The notes: generated from the sequence alone by a model not told the origin. 64,000 nt of DNA from Ophioderma brevispina (GCA_023653785.1 JAMKCH010001722.1:26197-90196), one strand, 5' to 3'. Shown: positions 44,874 through 58,552, counted from the first letter of the stretch. Program-made: numbers and translations.

Positions 44874-46301
44874 CCGTATATGATACTCACTACTTGGTAA
44901 AATGTCTGGAAAATTACCATTTTAATGATTTTTTATTCCATTTGGAAGAAATGAAGACATTTCATCGTCACTTCATTAAATTAAACTTAATATTCTAAAT
45001 CATTTAAAAACCTCGCGAAATTTGTCGATAATGTTATCTCATCAAGTAGTTAAAAACACTTTTGTATTCAGTATTCTTTGAAGCACACGCACTCTCCTTC
45101 ACTCGTTCTCTCTCATATAAGACATATTTTGAAATTTAAAACAAAAGTGAATTGGTTAAGGATAATATCAATGCCAAAATATAGAAGCGTATTTTCTGGA
45201 ACGCTAATAACTATTTGGTATAGGGTTTTGATAAAGATTAACAAACCCGTGCCTAGATCTTAAAATATACAGCGTTCCATTATTACATATTACATATGGA
45301 ATGAAATTGTATTCATAGTGACAAATTACCCAAATATTGCATATGAACTGAGACGCTTCCTATATTATATTAAAAATTGTACGATTGGTAGGTCGTGATA
45401 GAAGCAAAATCTCAAGTGACAATATTGTAACAAAGACTGTATAATTTGCTCATCAAATTAAACTCGGAACTTACCAGACCTGAATAATCGATATACCAAG
45501 TAAGACCACAATCTTTAAATTTGCAAGGTGTTTTACGGTTCATCGAGCAAATGTATTCTGTTAGGTTATCTACCCTAACCATCTTAAACCGAGATTAACT
45601 TTTAAGACTTAATCTTAAACCAACAAAATATTACAAGATTACATTATCTGACCTGTCAAAAATATCATAGGTAGATTAAATCCTAGATCCCACATGGTTT
45701 AGTTAAGCCATATACATGTTGAAAATTTAGTTAATCTCAAGATCTCGTTTTTTGTTAATATGACGAAGAAAGCTCATTTAAAGGTAATCTCGACACTTCT
45801 AGTGTATTCTGGGAACAGCAGTAGCTTAATTTCGTGGTATCTATCATCTTAGCTTGACAAGCATTGAACAAAATTTCAATTAGTATATTAAGTTATTGTT
45901 TTGATTATAAGCAGTGGATTTTTTTTTTCAAATAACCACCTTTATCATGATATATTCAATTACATTGCCAAACTTCATGAGGCATGACAATGTATCTGGC
46001 CTGAAATTTGTTAAAACACAAGCTATTTGAGATCTCCAAAACACAATTGTCCTCATAATCAAGTAACATTAATTCAGATATATTCTACTTGGCATTATGG
46101 CATAATTCGTCAAAATGCATCTTAAATATACAATTTTCTTACATGTGTGATGACTTACTTCTTATGTAAGTCCAAATGGCAGTACAATTTATCTTGTATA
46201 AGTAGTACTAGAATGTACAAATGATAGCAACAACCAATTGGTATGTAAACTGCATGAAGGGCAGTGGAATTCAAATGTATGCTGTCATATCGAGGGTTTA
46301 G
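44873..46301. other. Intergenic, nothing recognised
   Basis: Inverted words such as GAGATTAAC near 45589 and its complement near 45735 hint at a very old inverted repeat, too weak to call. Confidence 0.45.
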
Positions 46302-46412
46302 GACAAAAAGGCCCCATCTGCAATAGCTGCCAGGTGTTAGATTTGGCAGGTATAACACTTAATTAGAACACATGTGACAAATGGCAGCTATTGCAGATTG
46401 CCTTCTTGCTTA
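46302..46412. mobile_element. Short foldback element, GCAATAGCTGCC family
   Basis: Left arm with TCTGCAATAGCTGCC (46317-46331) and right arm with GGCAGCTATTGCAGA (46383-46397), flanked by AAGGC and GCCTT. The outer part of the right arm matches the right terminus of the nested element at 8045-8288. It is about 110 bp long and probably an internal-deletion derivative. Confidence 0.65.
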
Positions 46413-48609
46413 AAACTCTAGATATTCTCTATTGTAAGTTAAGTAACATCAATGCTCAGCAACTTGTATTTTATCACAAACATAGTTGGTTGATGTTCAT
46501 TTGCAAATTGTTATCTCGACTAGAAACACAATGATAATTGTAGTTATAATGCTTCAAACACTGTAATCATTGATACTAAATACGATGGTTATAAAAGAAG
46601 AAAAGATGTAGTCGTCCTTCTAATAAATCTCAAATACATTTATCAAGGTCACACACGTTATTTTGTAGTTTTTTGATGGTAAGGGTTCCTATAAACACTG
46701 CTGGAACTTATCAAAAAGATGACAAATGTAAAATAGATTGGAAAATAAAGTTAACAAGTACTTTGCTAGCTTTACTGCAGATTGTTAAGATTAAGTGATG
46801 TTTGAATACCAAGAACATCAGCAAAAAGCTTCACGAAATAGATATTCCAAAATCCTTTCTTAGAATGAAACGCTTTCATTTACATCTACGCTTGGTTCAG
46901 AGCAATTTTCTTTTCGTATTTGTACGATTTAGAATACAAATCAAAGAATAAATTCGGACATTTGCTGTGGTTTCACCGGACAAATTTTCATCAATGAGTT
47001 TGCGCAAGCCATCAACAAAGACCGAACACGGTGATATTTGAAACTAGGATTAAGTGTAATTGAATTTTGATCCATATTTGATTGTGTTAGCTCGTTGGCT
47101 TTCACAAAAGTTGCTATTTTAAGGTTTTATGCAAATGAACTTCCGAAATGTTTTGAGCAGGTAATATGTCAAGTTGGATCACGTCGTCTTCTTCGCTCGA
47201 CAATGGTTGTTTACGGTTTTTGCGCGCGCGACATTTAATGCATGGTTATGTTATCTGACCTCATATCTAACCCGTTATCGTTCTATAGATTTTCTTATTG
47301 GGAGAAAATCTGTAAATTGCTTTATTAATTGCTGATAGGCAAGTTGTACCTTTTCCAGCAATAGGTTTTAAGGCATGTTATAAGAGGCAAGACTTGATTG
47401 GGGCGCAGAGCTGAAAATGTCTTGAGGAACTAGATCGAGGATACACTAGACAGCAAAACAATGGGTGCGAACAATGCAATTTTGAGCGTTATATATTCTT
47501 TTGTTGGGGTGTCCGCATTGGGGGTACTTGTAAAAACAAAACCTTGCCTAAATCCATATTTTGTGGTTATATGCTCGGAGATGATTGGCGTGGGGCCTGA
47601 CATATACCGGCCTATAGCCTGAACGTGTCAAAATGTCCCGAGTTTGTTAAAAGGCGAGAGCACTGGGGGCATTGGTCGTACGAACATAATATAGCATAAA
47701 AACCAGTCAATACATATTAAATTAAAGTTTTTGTTACGGCTGTACACGTCCAATTTCCACTGACTGCGACTCTGGTTTTTAATCTGTTTGTACACACAGG
47801 GGAGAGTTTTTGTGGGGTAGTTTACGAAATAGAAGCAACACGCTGGTCCGCCTGGACGCTGAAACAAAAACAAAAATAATCAACCAAGGGCTGAACAGGT
47901 TTCAATTTAGAAAATAAGGTTAATACACAGAAGTCTTGTAGTAAAAGGCAAAGTAAATTGAACTTAACTTGAGGGTGTGTGGGACTCTAACAGTCCGCCT
48001 TACGGATAGGCAGGTGGAATTGGTACATTGGCGCCTGTAACCGAAAGCTTGGCGAATGTACTTTCAATAATTCCGGTGGCCTTCGCACTTTTCCCAACTC
48101 AATAAATAATTCTTCCAACGTTCTATAAGCTTTGTATAAAGTTACGGAAGAGATAGTTCTGATATGCAGAGTTTATGAGAGATGCAATAAAGATTAAAAT
48201 AAAATAGGTAGAGAGAGTGATAGAAAGAGCTAGAGAGAGCTTCCATTCAGGAAAACCGCTTCGTCATGGCCATTGCCTCTGATCTAGCTGACCGGCGCGG
48301 TTATTCCACCCTTGGACTTCTGCCATTGGACCTATAGGTGGAGTCCTTCCCTTTCTCTGTCGCACTTTCTCTTAACCGCATGTCTATGACAATGTTAAAT
48401 ATACAAGAAAATAAACTCTAAGATTGAAGGAAGTACTAGGATACCAGTGGCCTATTTGAAAAATATCAAATCGGGAGACTGTACTTTTGAAGTTTCCGGT
48501 GACACTGTACTTTAATACAATTTTACCACAATCGTTCATTCATAATAATATGACCAATGCGTTTAAAACTATACCAAGGGTTAAAAGGTCGAGTTCTGTT
48601 ATTTAAAGT
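46413..48609. other. Intergenic, nothing recognised
   Basis: G+C-richer patches at 47160-47260 (with a GCGCGCGC run) and 48240-48370 are noted. No gene is supported. Confidence 0.45.
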
Positions 48610-48613
48610 TTAA

Positions 48614-48946
48614 GACACTATCAGTGGTCCATCTGAAAGAGTCATAATATTTTAAATTTGCAGAAATAGCTTAATAGTGAAGGATTAAGTCTATAGAATT
48701 CTTATAGGTTATTTTTTTCTACTGAATAATTGATGGAAAAGGAAGAAAACAGCAGTGTTCAAAGATATGAATCTCCATATAATTATGTGTTGTAGCAAGT
48801 GTCCGTACGGAGAGTAATGACTGAAATACCCGATTTTGTCCATATTAGGTTGCTTCTGGTCTCAGTATCACTTGCAGGTTATGTTACCTATACTTGTAAC
48901 AAACATGCGAAAATCTAACTTTTGATGATTTTTTTCGATTTTCTGA
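48614..48946 (-). mobile_element. TTAA-type element, AGCAAATCG family, inverted copy
   Basis: On the minus strand this aligns with 37150-37470 along its full length. Shared words include ACCAGAAGCAACCTAATA, TCAGTCATTACT and CACTGATAGTGTCT. TTAA (48610-48613) sits at one end and a decayed TTTA (48947-48950) at the other. It is more diverged than expected for a recent insertion and has no coding frame. Confidence 0.8.
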
Positions 48947-48950
48947 TTTA

Positions 48951-51000
48951 GCAAATCACGGACAGTGCCTTTTATTAGAGAGAACAGTTGATTTTCTAGA
49001 TGTTGCAGGTAAAGTGGTACATCCATTTGTATGTACTAGGATGTTTGTACAGATTTCATGTTATTAAATGAAGGTAACATTGCGTGAGCAGGATACCTTG
49101 AACCAGTTAGAATTTCACCTTAATTACATTACATTTCTTTATTTTGTTTTTGTCATGGTTTACTTAGTAAAAAAGTTGTTGTTTATGTTCTTGCACGAGG
49201 AAATTCAGAAGATATTGAAACATCACAGGTTAAGGTGCACTCTTTAGCTGGATTTCGTCATGCGAAGTTTATCTTCAAACAGACGAAGGCCACCTTTTTT
49301 ACAATAACACAAATGTTGATATATTCATTGTAATAAAAGTTCAAATCGTACTGCTACTTCGAATAAAGAGGGGATTGTGCCTTAGGAGTCAGGAATCAAC
49401 TAGGTTCCTTTTCTGTATTCCTTAAACAAAAATGGTCTTGTAGTTGCAGCCATAGAAACAAATATTGTTTTATTTGTTTTCCCTTTAGCTTTCGTAATCG
49501 TTTAAGTTTGAACACAGCTCATATTTTTTTTCAAAATCACCATGATAACTCGATATCTGATGCATATTTCCTGGAGACTACATTCACTCTTCAATGTCCG
49601 TTCATCCCACGCATACCATATCTTTGCTGACCATCCAATTAGTCTCTTTTGCATGCATTCCGTAATCATGGTAATAATTCTTACGAGAGAACTTCGCCAT
49701 TGTACAATTTCCATTCTATCCATCCATTACAAGTAAATATCATCTCATAATTGTTTGCTGAAGAAAGTTTTCATAGTAGAAAATAAAATGAAATTAGAAT
49801 GGATTTTTTTGTAACACCCTACAAAATGATTTGGTCACTTTCGCCTTGTCTTTAAGTGTCCTTTTGGGCGGTGCACTTCGGTTAATGATACCCATAGTTA
49901 GATCGGGTACCTAGTTGGTAAATGACTGTGATGCATTTCTTGTGCAATAATAATAATTTCAGAGCACCTTTTTGGAGTACCACTCGCGGAAATCATCGGG
50001 TCGTTCACCTATAGTTTGGCCACGCTATGTGGCGAGCTCGTCAAGCCACGGTTATAACGGATGCTTGAAAAGACATCATTCGCCACTCCAAATCATATAT
50101 TCTGAACGGGATGATGGGCACAAGAATAAAAATTGCATGAGTCCAAGAGGTATGGTACTATATACCCGAGCGGTCTTGCAACTAGCCCGACCCGAGCTCG
50201 CCGCTTCTCTTGATGACATTTATATGATGTACATACGTTAAAAAAGTCTAGCATGCATACGATCTCTATTGTACCCAACTTGAGATTATCATGTTTATTG
50301 AGGCATATAAGTCATCATTTTTAGTCAGCAGTGTCTCATCGTAAGTATGTTTGAGAACCATCATGAATTAAACAAAGACATTGTGTCTCAGGATGGCCCT
50401 TCCAATTGCTGTCAAACCATATGCCTGATTTCCTAACAGAAAGCTTTTGGGGTTGTATGGTTTTTAGATTAGATGTCGCTGAATGGAGATTTGGATTGTA
50501 TAAATGTAATTTCCATTGTCCAAATATTAATAGGAGATACAAATATTGGTGTATGGAAGTAGTGCGTCACGCCTTCCATTGATTGAATTGGTGCAGAACT
50601 GCACACCCGGAGAATGACGTACGGGCCAAGTCCTTCTATCAATGCTATCTACATCCACATCAACTGATTCTGGTATTGAATTGTACGGGCCACTTGTATG
50701 GGAAGAAACTTCAATACGTTGTTTCTGTAGCTGTCGTAAATTTCTTGTTAGAAAGTAGGACTTGATCTACTTGATAAAGATTATGGAGATAAACGATCGC
50801 CACACCCGAAGCTCTGCTACCGGCAACGGAAGACTAGAAGTAACTACAGAGTAACTTAAAGTACAATTTCAAGTAGAAGTTAGTGTCAAGATTTACACAC
50901 GGTGGCAAAGAAAGATCTCAAAATGCAGTTAGTATTCTTAGTACTTCCGATACTGCTTTGAGGGCCCTAAGACATTGTGAGTTTATTCTTACAGGGATCT
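48951..51000. other. Intergenic, nothing recognised
   Basis: Overlapping frames at 49502-49736 and 49972-50278 have no domains. G+C is moderately raised near 50000-50220. Confidence 0.45.
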
Positions 51001-53040
51001 TCCACACCAAGAGGAGGCTTATTGAGAAGTCGGCAGAATGACAAATCAAAAAATTAGCACTATACATATCGTCTGTCTGGGTTTTTAGTGTCAGTATTAG
51101 GATGGCGGTTTGAAGTCGTGCCCGGGAGCTAACATAGCCACTTCACTAGACCCCGTTGAGAACCGAGGTGTATGAGGCAAAATAGGGGAGGTGTTCTAGC
51201 AGTACTCCGCTTATACTTTACATGAACTAACCCAGGAGAATACTACTCCTAAGGGTGCCCCAGGTTAGAAAAGAAGCTAAGAAGATGCAAGAAAAGCTAA
51301 AGTCTCTTGTCTTATGGCTTCGCAGGATTTAAGTGTGCTCCGCGGCGTTAAGAGAAAAAAAGACCCGCGCAAAGTGTCAGCTTTGACGCAGGGCAGGGTT
51401 ACGCGTTGAAAGGTGTCAATATCCCCCCTTTGTTCGGTGATCTGATTCGATAATAAATCTGACTTTCTGGCTATATTCTTACGCAAATCAAATTAGATTT
51501 TTTTCTCTGCCTTGTAATTGTAGAATTGATTTAGAATTCATAGAGAAAGATACTTGAATACCATAATTTGTTGTGTTCGTGGCATTGAGCCTTACAGCAT
51601 GTAATGGTATAGGCGTTTCTGCCAATTGATTATTGAAAACAATTATTCTATAGCTTTAGAATCTGGATCAGCATGACCGCAATTAGGTTAGCAAGCATTC
51701 TTCTATACTAACCATACCAAGGCCAAGGTTACTAGTCTTTTGTCTTTCTGTCCCCGACGCCTCTATCGTCTGAATCAGTCAAAAAGACTAAAAAATCCCA
51801 GCGCATGTGCGTTATTTACCAATTATTTACGTTTCATTGGTACTTCTCTTAAATGTTGAAGAAAGCTTTACTCATAAGGGGTGGATCCATTGACACCAGT
51901 AATTGTAGACACTTTTTAGACATTATTGTATTTTCTAAATCAAGCACTTTGCTGGTTAACTTCAAAGAATTCCCGCCCGCCTTCTTTAAAGCAGAAAACA
52001 CATTAACATTTGTACAAAGTTAAATGTTGATTGGCGTTCTCCAATATTTTTTTTCACTGTTCTCTCATTGCTCGCTATGGCGTATCATGAGTCGTTTTGG
52101 CGGTACTTTCTCCACACGGTAGAGATATGCCAGGCAGAGTACAGACATACGTACATAACAATACCTTTGCACTAACAACTTCACGGTCATGTGGCTCTGT
52201 TCACGGTCGGTTTGGTTTTCTGGACATCATGACAGCCCGAGTTCAAATTTGTCTTTTAATTGTTAAATAAACATAGTTCAAATTAGCTCATTATTGTAGA
52301 GTACTCATAAGAAAATGATTTAATCAAAGCACAAGTTAACCGTAATATGATTTATGAGTATAATTTATTTGCTGATAACGGAGGGGAGATGTTAATTTAG
52401 CATGTTTGGTGAACAAATGCCAATGATGACATTGCCTTTGCATGGCTTCTCCCTTAACGTTAGTTGATACTGTTAAAAACACTTGCATGACGAAAGTTGA
52501 ATGTTAACTAGCAAAATGTGCTGATATTATTAAAGGAGATACTTTATTCCTTTGTGATTTCGCTAAGTATTTCTAGGTCAATCACATGTGGGTATTACAT
52601 TAATCGCTTCACTTCTTTTCTATTTTCGAATGATGAAAGTTTAGAATCGCGATTACATGAGATTGTGTTGAATTGTGTCTTTGAATAGCATGTGATGCAA
52701 TGACGTAGCGAGTGTATGATATTAAAATATGCACAGGGTAAATACTCCTCGTCGCTTATAATAATGCATTAATTATTAGTTATTGCCAGGCCTCTGGACA
52801 TCAGAGATATCAGTGGGAATGGACAATGCAAAGCCATTCTATCATATTTCTGTATACCTTTATTTTTGTAGGTCATTATTTTGTGTCGTGGCATTTGAAA
52901 ATGCCAGTTGCATAAATGTATCATGAGATTTTAAGAATATAATCTAACAGAAACTGATAACACAATTGTCAATTTAAAGAATTAAGAAAGTAATTTCCAA
53001 TCAATATCATGCCAATCTACTATTAATGCTTGCTATACGC
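51001..53040. other. Intergenic, nothing recognised
   Basis: A somewhat G+C-richer patch lies at 51100-51450, and the rest is A+T-rich. No gene or dispersed repeat is recognised. Confidence 0.45.
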
Positions 53041-53118
53041 TACTGATACTACTACTATACTACTACTACTACTTCTACTACTGCTACTACTACTGTTACT
53101 ACTACTACTACTACTATA

Positions 53119-53163
<45 letters not shown>

Positions 53164-53356
53164 GACTACTACTACTACTACGACTACTACTACTACTCCT
53201 ACTACTACTACTATATACTACTACTACTACTACTACTATATCCTACTACTACTACTACTTACTACTACTTCTACGACTACGACTACTACTACTACTACGA
53301 CTACGACTACTACTACTACTACTACTTCTACTACTGCTACTACTACTGCTACTAAT
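53041..53356 (+). repeat. (TAC)n microsatellite
   Basis: Over 300 bp of TAC with CGACTAC and TTCTAC variants. The array resumes briefly after the inserted element (53541-53560). The polyleucine/polythreonine frame 53030-53365 is an artefact. Confidence 0.95.
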
Positions 53357-53537
53357 ACACTGTAAAAAAATATGGAGTAAAAAAGGGGATTGCTCTCTAA
53401 AAAAGAGTAAACTTTTACTCGAAAATATTATGGAGTAAATTTCACTCAAAATGCAGTGAAATTTACTCCATTTCGAGTAAAAGTTTACTCTTTTTTAGAG
53501 AGCAATCCCCTTTTTTACTCCATATTTTTTACAGTGT
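53357..53537. mobile_element. Near-perfect hairpin MITE inside (TAC)n
   Basis: ACACTGTAAAAAA...TTTTTTACAGTGT termini enclose arms of about 80 bp that pair almost completely. The left arm has AAGGGGATTGCTCTCT and AGAGTAAACTTTTACTCG; the right arm is their complement. The main difference is a few extra bases near 53425. The element splits the TAC array. It is about 181 bp and non-coding. The high arm identity suggests the youngest member of the CACTG group here. Target-site duplication is not clear within the microsatellite. Confidence 0.85.
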
Positions 53538-53560
53538 TTACTACTACTACTACTGGGATG

Positions 53561-55539
53561 CTGCTATATTGCTTCTATTCTATCTATTACTGCGGCTGTT
53601 ACTCGGAGTACTTTTTTCTTCGTCACAAATGTATATTTATCTTCGGCATAATTTTACAAAGACACCCACACTCACACACACATAGACACTTAAATTATAT
53701 AACAACCTATTAGCTCTATATTAAATATTTGTATTCACTCATTTAGGATAATTGCAGTTTATTTGTCTTAACTACGGACTGCATTCTGTTAGATGAATGG
53801 AATTGCATTAGCACGAGTCCTATATTCAGGCTGGTACTTTTATATTAGGCAAACATCAAATTTGATTTTCAGAATCGATCGTGTTCAAATGAAACAGAAT
53901 TATATTAGATGTTTTGTTCTTGATTACATAAAAGTTATTTAAAATTTACGCCAAAATGAGGTTCTTTATATAGGGCATAATTGACGTGGGAGATAACTGT
54001 CGGTTTGCATTCTATGCAAGCAGGAACTGAACGGGGTTTACAACCTAATTTTACCGTCAAAATAAAGAGTTCATATGCACTGTGTAACTGGAACAAATAA
54101 CCAGGATGAATAGACAAATTCTGGTAACATTAGAAGTCAAATCATTCAGATCTTTATCACGTATTTAAATCGTGATTTGTACCTAGTGCCAATTATTATC
54201 CACGTTTGAATAGTTTTATGTTCAAGTAGCCTGATCTCCTACTTAAACGGTTAATGAACTTCGCCAATACGCCATCAAATAAGGACAAGTTATGGCAAGT
54301 GTTATGTAATTAATTATATAAAAGCAATGTAGGCACTAAATGGCATCTACTTGGCGCAGTCATAATTATCTTCTTTAAATTGCAGTTAGCAGTACATTCG
54401 GTCATGCACCCCAACAAACCAAGACAACACGCGGATAAGTTCCTGGGAAGATCTGTACTGTGGAATGCATCAAGCCCAGAGCACTACTACAACATAAACC
54501 TCAAAATACTGCAAGAACACGAAATTACATATTTGTTGATTACTATCTACTAAAATAATAATCATCCCGAGGATAAAGATTTCTTGCATTCCAAATGCTC
54601 TTTAATATCTCATATCACTATTAGCTACACATTTGAAGAATTAGGAAGAAGGATGTTGCGCGCTTGTGTCACACTAGTGTGTTCAGACACTATTGAATAT
54701 AGACGCACACAGGCAGACAGGCGTGTTGCTGTTTTGTTTTTTCCTGGGACATGACGACCTTTGACGTGTATAAGTGATAGGGTCGAGGTGATATGGGTCA
54801 TGACCTTAATTTGCATAAGTAAACAAAGGACCCATCTCGCCCGGTGGCTGATCACGTCAAAAGGTACAATTCCTTATTTACATTACCTACTTTTGCATTT
54901 ACAAGGCGGATGATATATTCAGTGCAGTTTGCCCAACAGTTTGCTTTTGATATGCCTGAATTAAACTTTTTAAAAATTTTACCACAGATTTCAAGAAACT
55001 TCCAATGAAACTATCAAACTGAACCCTATATCCTGAAGGTATAAATAAACGATTTTTTAATGCTTTCAGCATAAGTTTTTCATGATTTTGTGCAATTACT
55101 ATCTTTTTGTACACTATTTCCTCTTTTTTTGCGAAAACGAATGTTGTTAAACGAACACGAAATTACATATTTATAAATTCACATAACTACCTGTAGGGTA
55201 TGTAATTAACATGCAAATCCTTCTGACCATTGGCATTTAATACGTAATTCTGTCTGACGCCTGATACCGACATAATCCTTAAAGTTAACATCGTAAAACA
55301 TGAATTTCTATCTTTTTCTCTAAAAATCCTTTAGTACATAAATCATATCAAAAATTCATGATAATTGAATAACCCCTTAATCATTTTTAACAAACCGGTA
55401 CTTTTCAATCACAAGATTAGACACAATTTCGCTGGAAGGTGTCAATTTTTAAGAGCATTTTGGCGCGTAAAATAAACAGGAGTCTTTGATGATTGAACAT
55501 AATAGGAGTCGTCATTATCCGTTGTTATTGGACAATTGC
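53561..55539. other. Intergenic, nothing recognised
   Basis: Short CA run near 53667. No supported features. Confidence 0.5.
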
Positions 55540-56070
55540 AACGGCACTTTACACTCTTATTTCTGCAATTGACGCAGGCAGACGATACAGATCTATCGCG
55601 GCGCGCTTTGGCGGGCTCTGATGTCTATCTCTCCTGCCCTAGTATGCCTAGCAGGTGAAACGATATAAGCCTGTCCAATAAGCCTTATCAATTTTCAACT
55701 AGAATCGTGTTGTTTTTAATCCTACCGAGGCAAAGACGAAAACGATACTGTCACGGATTGGCTAAAAAACGAAAAGGATGATGTACAGTATGAACACTTC
55801 TAGTTACAACGTTTCGCAGAAGCTGGGATTTGACGAGCGTGATGAAATTGACTGGGGAGAAAAGATAGAGAGTTAGCATGCACCTCTTTTTCGATTTCTC
55901 TCCTCTCGCCATTTAGCGGCGATGCCCACATGACAAGTGATGCACCGAGAATGAAAGTTAGGATGAATCGGCTAGGAGATAGATCATTACTAACCAAATC
56001 TAGTGGTGTATTTACTAGCTCATTTCTCGTCCACCTGCAGCCGCAGAGCCTCACCACTAATAGTAAAGAT
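55540..56070. other. G+C-richer block, possible conserved non-coding sequence
   Basis: 55560-55690 and 55840-56060 are richer in G+C and CpG than the surroundings (for example CTATCGCGGCGCGC near 55594). The minus frame 55800-56078 shows no domain. Candidate regulatory sequence only. Confidence 0.25.
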
Positions 56071-58207
56071 ACGCGCAATTTTATCTAAAATTCTGATATT
56101 TTAAAGGCGTTTGCGATTAAAAAATCTTGCGATTGGTCTCCAAAGCTATTTTTCCAATCTAAGATGTAATTTCTAGCCAGCAACCTATATATTATAATCC
56201 TGTTGTGGTTTAGAGTTACAACGTTTACGTACAGTACCTATTAGTATTTTATCCATGCATTGTGCACGAACAATGATATAACTTCTCTATTCCATACTCA
56301 AGTTGCTAAACGGGACACGTTTTCTCGGTGTGTCCATTCGTCATTTCCTGGCAGTTAAATTGTAGGTAAAATACCTCAAAATTACAGGAAATTCTGACGT
56401 GTATAAATCGTCCGTGTTGTCTGAGGAGATAAATTTCGATTGTCGGATCATGATCGTAAGTGTCCCGTTAAAATATGTAAAGGACTTGCTGAGCAAGATG
56501 GCTGCTACCCGCGATTTGTAGGGACTATTTTGCTTCACGTGTACAATATGGGACTATATAACACAACCTATTAACGTATTCATGTCACAACATGCTAAAG
56601 AAATCAGCTGGGTATAATGACATTAACGAAGAATTATACAAATTTATACAGAATATTATATGATTAGCGTTGATGAGGAGCCTTATTTTCTATTGTTATC
56701 TATATCGCTTGGAGGATCGAAAGCATTTTCGAGGGTTTCTATTAAAATCCATTTAAGTGGTCTTTAAGTTGCATTGGAAAAGGTGTTGGGTCTTGTTTAG
56801 TGCGTATTAATGATTGTTTTCAACGCAGACCCGAGTAAGAAATTTGTATATATCAAAACAGCTTCCTTCTTGTAGCCCCTTAAATGTATACTTACATTGC
56901 ACTCCAAGGTGAATGGAATTAGGTGGTCGATAAAGTCCTTTTCAAACAAGCTCATCCAATATTTTGCTTGAAGGGGGTAACTGGGAACTAACGCGTTTTT
57001 TCACGTTGCAGAATCTTCGCGAACATATAGCACAACTAAACACAGTTTTCGAGATGGCAAAATTATTATAGGACACTCCATTTTGAAACATGGAAAATGT
57101 GGGAACGATTGAGTGTAAATCTAGCCGCTGATCACATTAGGACAATTATGTTGCGGATAAATTTATGCTTATTTCGAGAAATAATCATAAAAAAATGGTA
57201 CAAGTGGTCATTTTGGAAGAACATGACATACAAAAACTGACATAAGGGAGCAGACTCGACATGTTGAGGTGGCGAGTGCTAAGGTTAGAATGGGCAAATA
57301 TCGTGTCAACACCTTCGTTACGCCTGGTGATATGCAAACAGGTTCTTTAAGGCAATAGTACCAGCTGATAGATCTTGATAGCTTGACTGAAAACGTAAAG
57401 GGGGCTAAACTCACCTGAGAGAAACGAGATTCATCTTAAGTAGATGCACCATAGCTTGAGGGGAAACTTCTGCACGAAGCTGATGCTTGCCTGTAGAACT
57501 TCTATTAGACTTCTGCAGACGTGTGGGTGAGTGTATGTGTGTACTGGATGGCTTTGTCGTCCATGAAGGTCTCTAGATGTCCTCTTTTGCCAATCCTGTT
57601 GAAGGAGAAAGAAAGCGTTATAAAGTCATGCCCAGTTGCGTTTGAGTTCCTTTGTACAACAACAAGGGGGAATACAGCAGACATTTTGTAATTCCATCCG
57701 CGTGCTTCACCCATGTACATATGCACTAAAAACCTGGGAGTGAAATGACTTTTGCGTGAGATATTGCAGAGATGAACAAGACTAAATACTAACACTGTTG
57801 TTTGTTAGGTAAGCAGGTAAAAGGGGGATAGGCTGCAACAACACATTTCGTCGTCATAACCCAGGGTACACTACGTTAGAAAATAGTGTTGTTACAATGT
57901 GTTCAGTGTGCCGTTAAGTAATCGCACTTCGCCTGCTACTTTTTTTTTGCTAGCATTGCTACAAGGATTAGCTAGGCAGCTGCAGGGTCCTACGGGGCAT
58001 TCAATGAGCGAAACCTAAGGGGAATTCAAAACCCTTTCCCCAGTTTTTTCTTTTTATTCTTCATGGACAAAAGTTGACAGAAAAATAATATCCATTCAGG
58101 GCAATGAAAAATAGGCTATATCTGCAGCTCTATAGCTATTACTGTACAGCTCATTTGAAATGCGAGTGTTTGAGCGAATGTTATTGACTGGGACAGACAA
58201 GGGTTAG
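56071..58207. other. Intergenic, nothing recognised
   Basis: Frames up to 96 codons (57505-57795 minus) have no domains. Confidence 0.5.
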
Positions 58208-58390
58208 ATGGCGTCTATGGAGGATGCTAACAACAAAGAGGGCAGGGGTAAAAGCTGCTGTCAATTTTGTGACCCGGAAGTGATTGATGCAATAAGTGTG
58301 TCAAACATGTTAGAGTTGACAAACTGTGTTATAGAAGGAGAAAAAAAGCGGAGTGGTTTAAAATTTGAAAACTTGAGGCTACGAAGATGA
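58208..58390 (+). CDS. Small hypothetical ORF, doubtful
   Basis: A 60-codon frame starts at ATG 58208 and stops at TGA 58388. The product is hydrophilic with a CCQFC cluster near residues 17-21 and a basic C-terminus, and codon use looks less A+T-driven than neighbouring chance frames. No domain or homologue is recognised. The start has G at +4 but T at -3, so the initiation context is only partly favourable. Immediately downstream lies the (GAT)n tract. It could be a first exon, a transposon fragment or chance. I lean towards chance and list it because its composition stands out. Confidence 0.15.
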   Translation: MASMEDANNKEGRGKSCCQFCDPEVIDAISVSNMLELTNCVIEGEKKRSGLKFENLRLRR

Positions 58391-58475
58391 CAATGAGGAA
58401 ACCAGCTGGGGAAACAAGAAGACCATTCGAAGACGACGACGACGACGAGGAAGGCGGTGGTGGTGGTGGTGGTGG

Positions 58476-58508
<33 letters not shown>

Positions 58509-58552
58509 CATTGGCGACGACTATGATGATGATGATGACATTGGCGACGACT

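Noticed and set aside
44678..44998. 106-codon frame with glycine, lysine and isoleucine runs
   Set aside because: Produced by successive G, A and (ATA) microsatellites.
45580..45750. Possible inverted-repeat element around GAGATTAAC
   Set aside because: Arms are short and discontinuous and no boundaries can be set.
53030..53365. Polythreonine/polyleucine protein
   Set aside because: Direct translation of a (TAC)n microsatellite.
16460..55218. ATGCAAAT octamers (near 16460, 44207, 47129, 55211) as POU-factor sites
   Set aside because: Two to four are expected by chance in this A+T-rich window.
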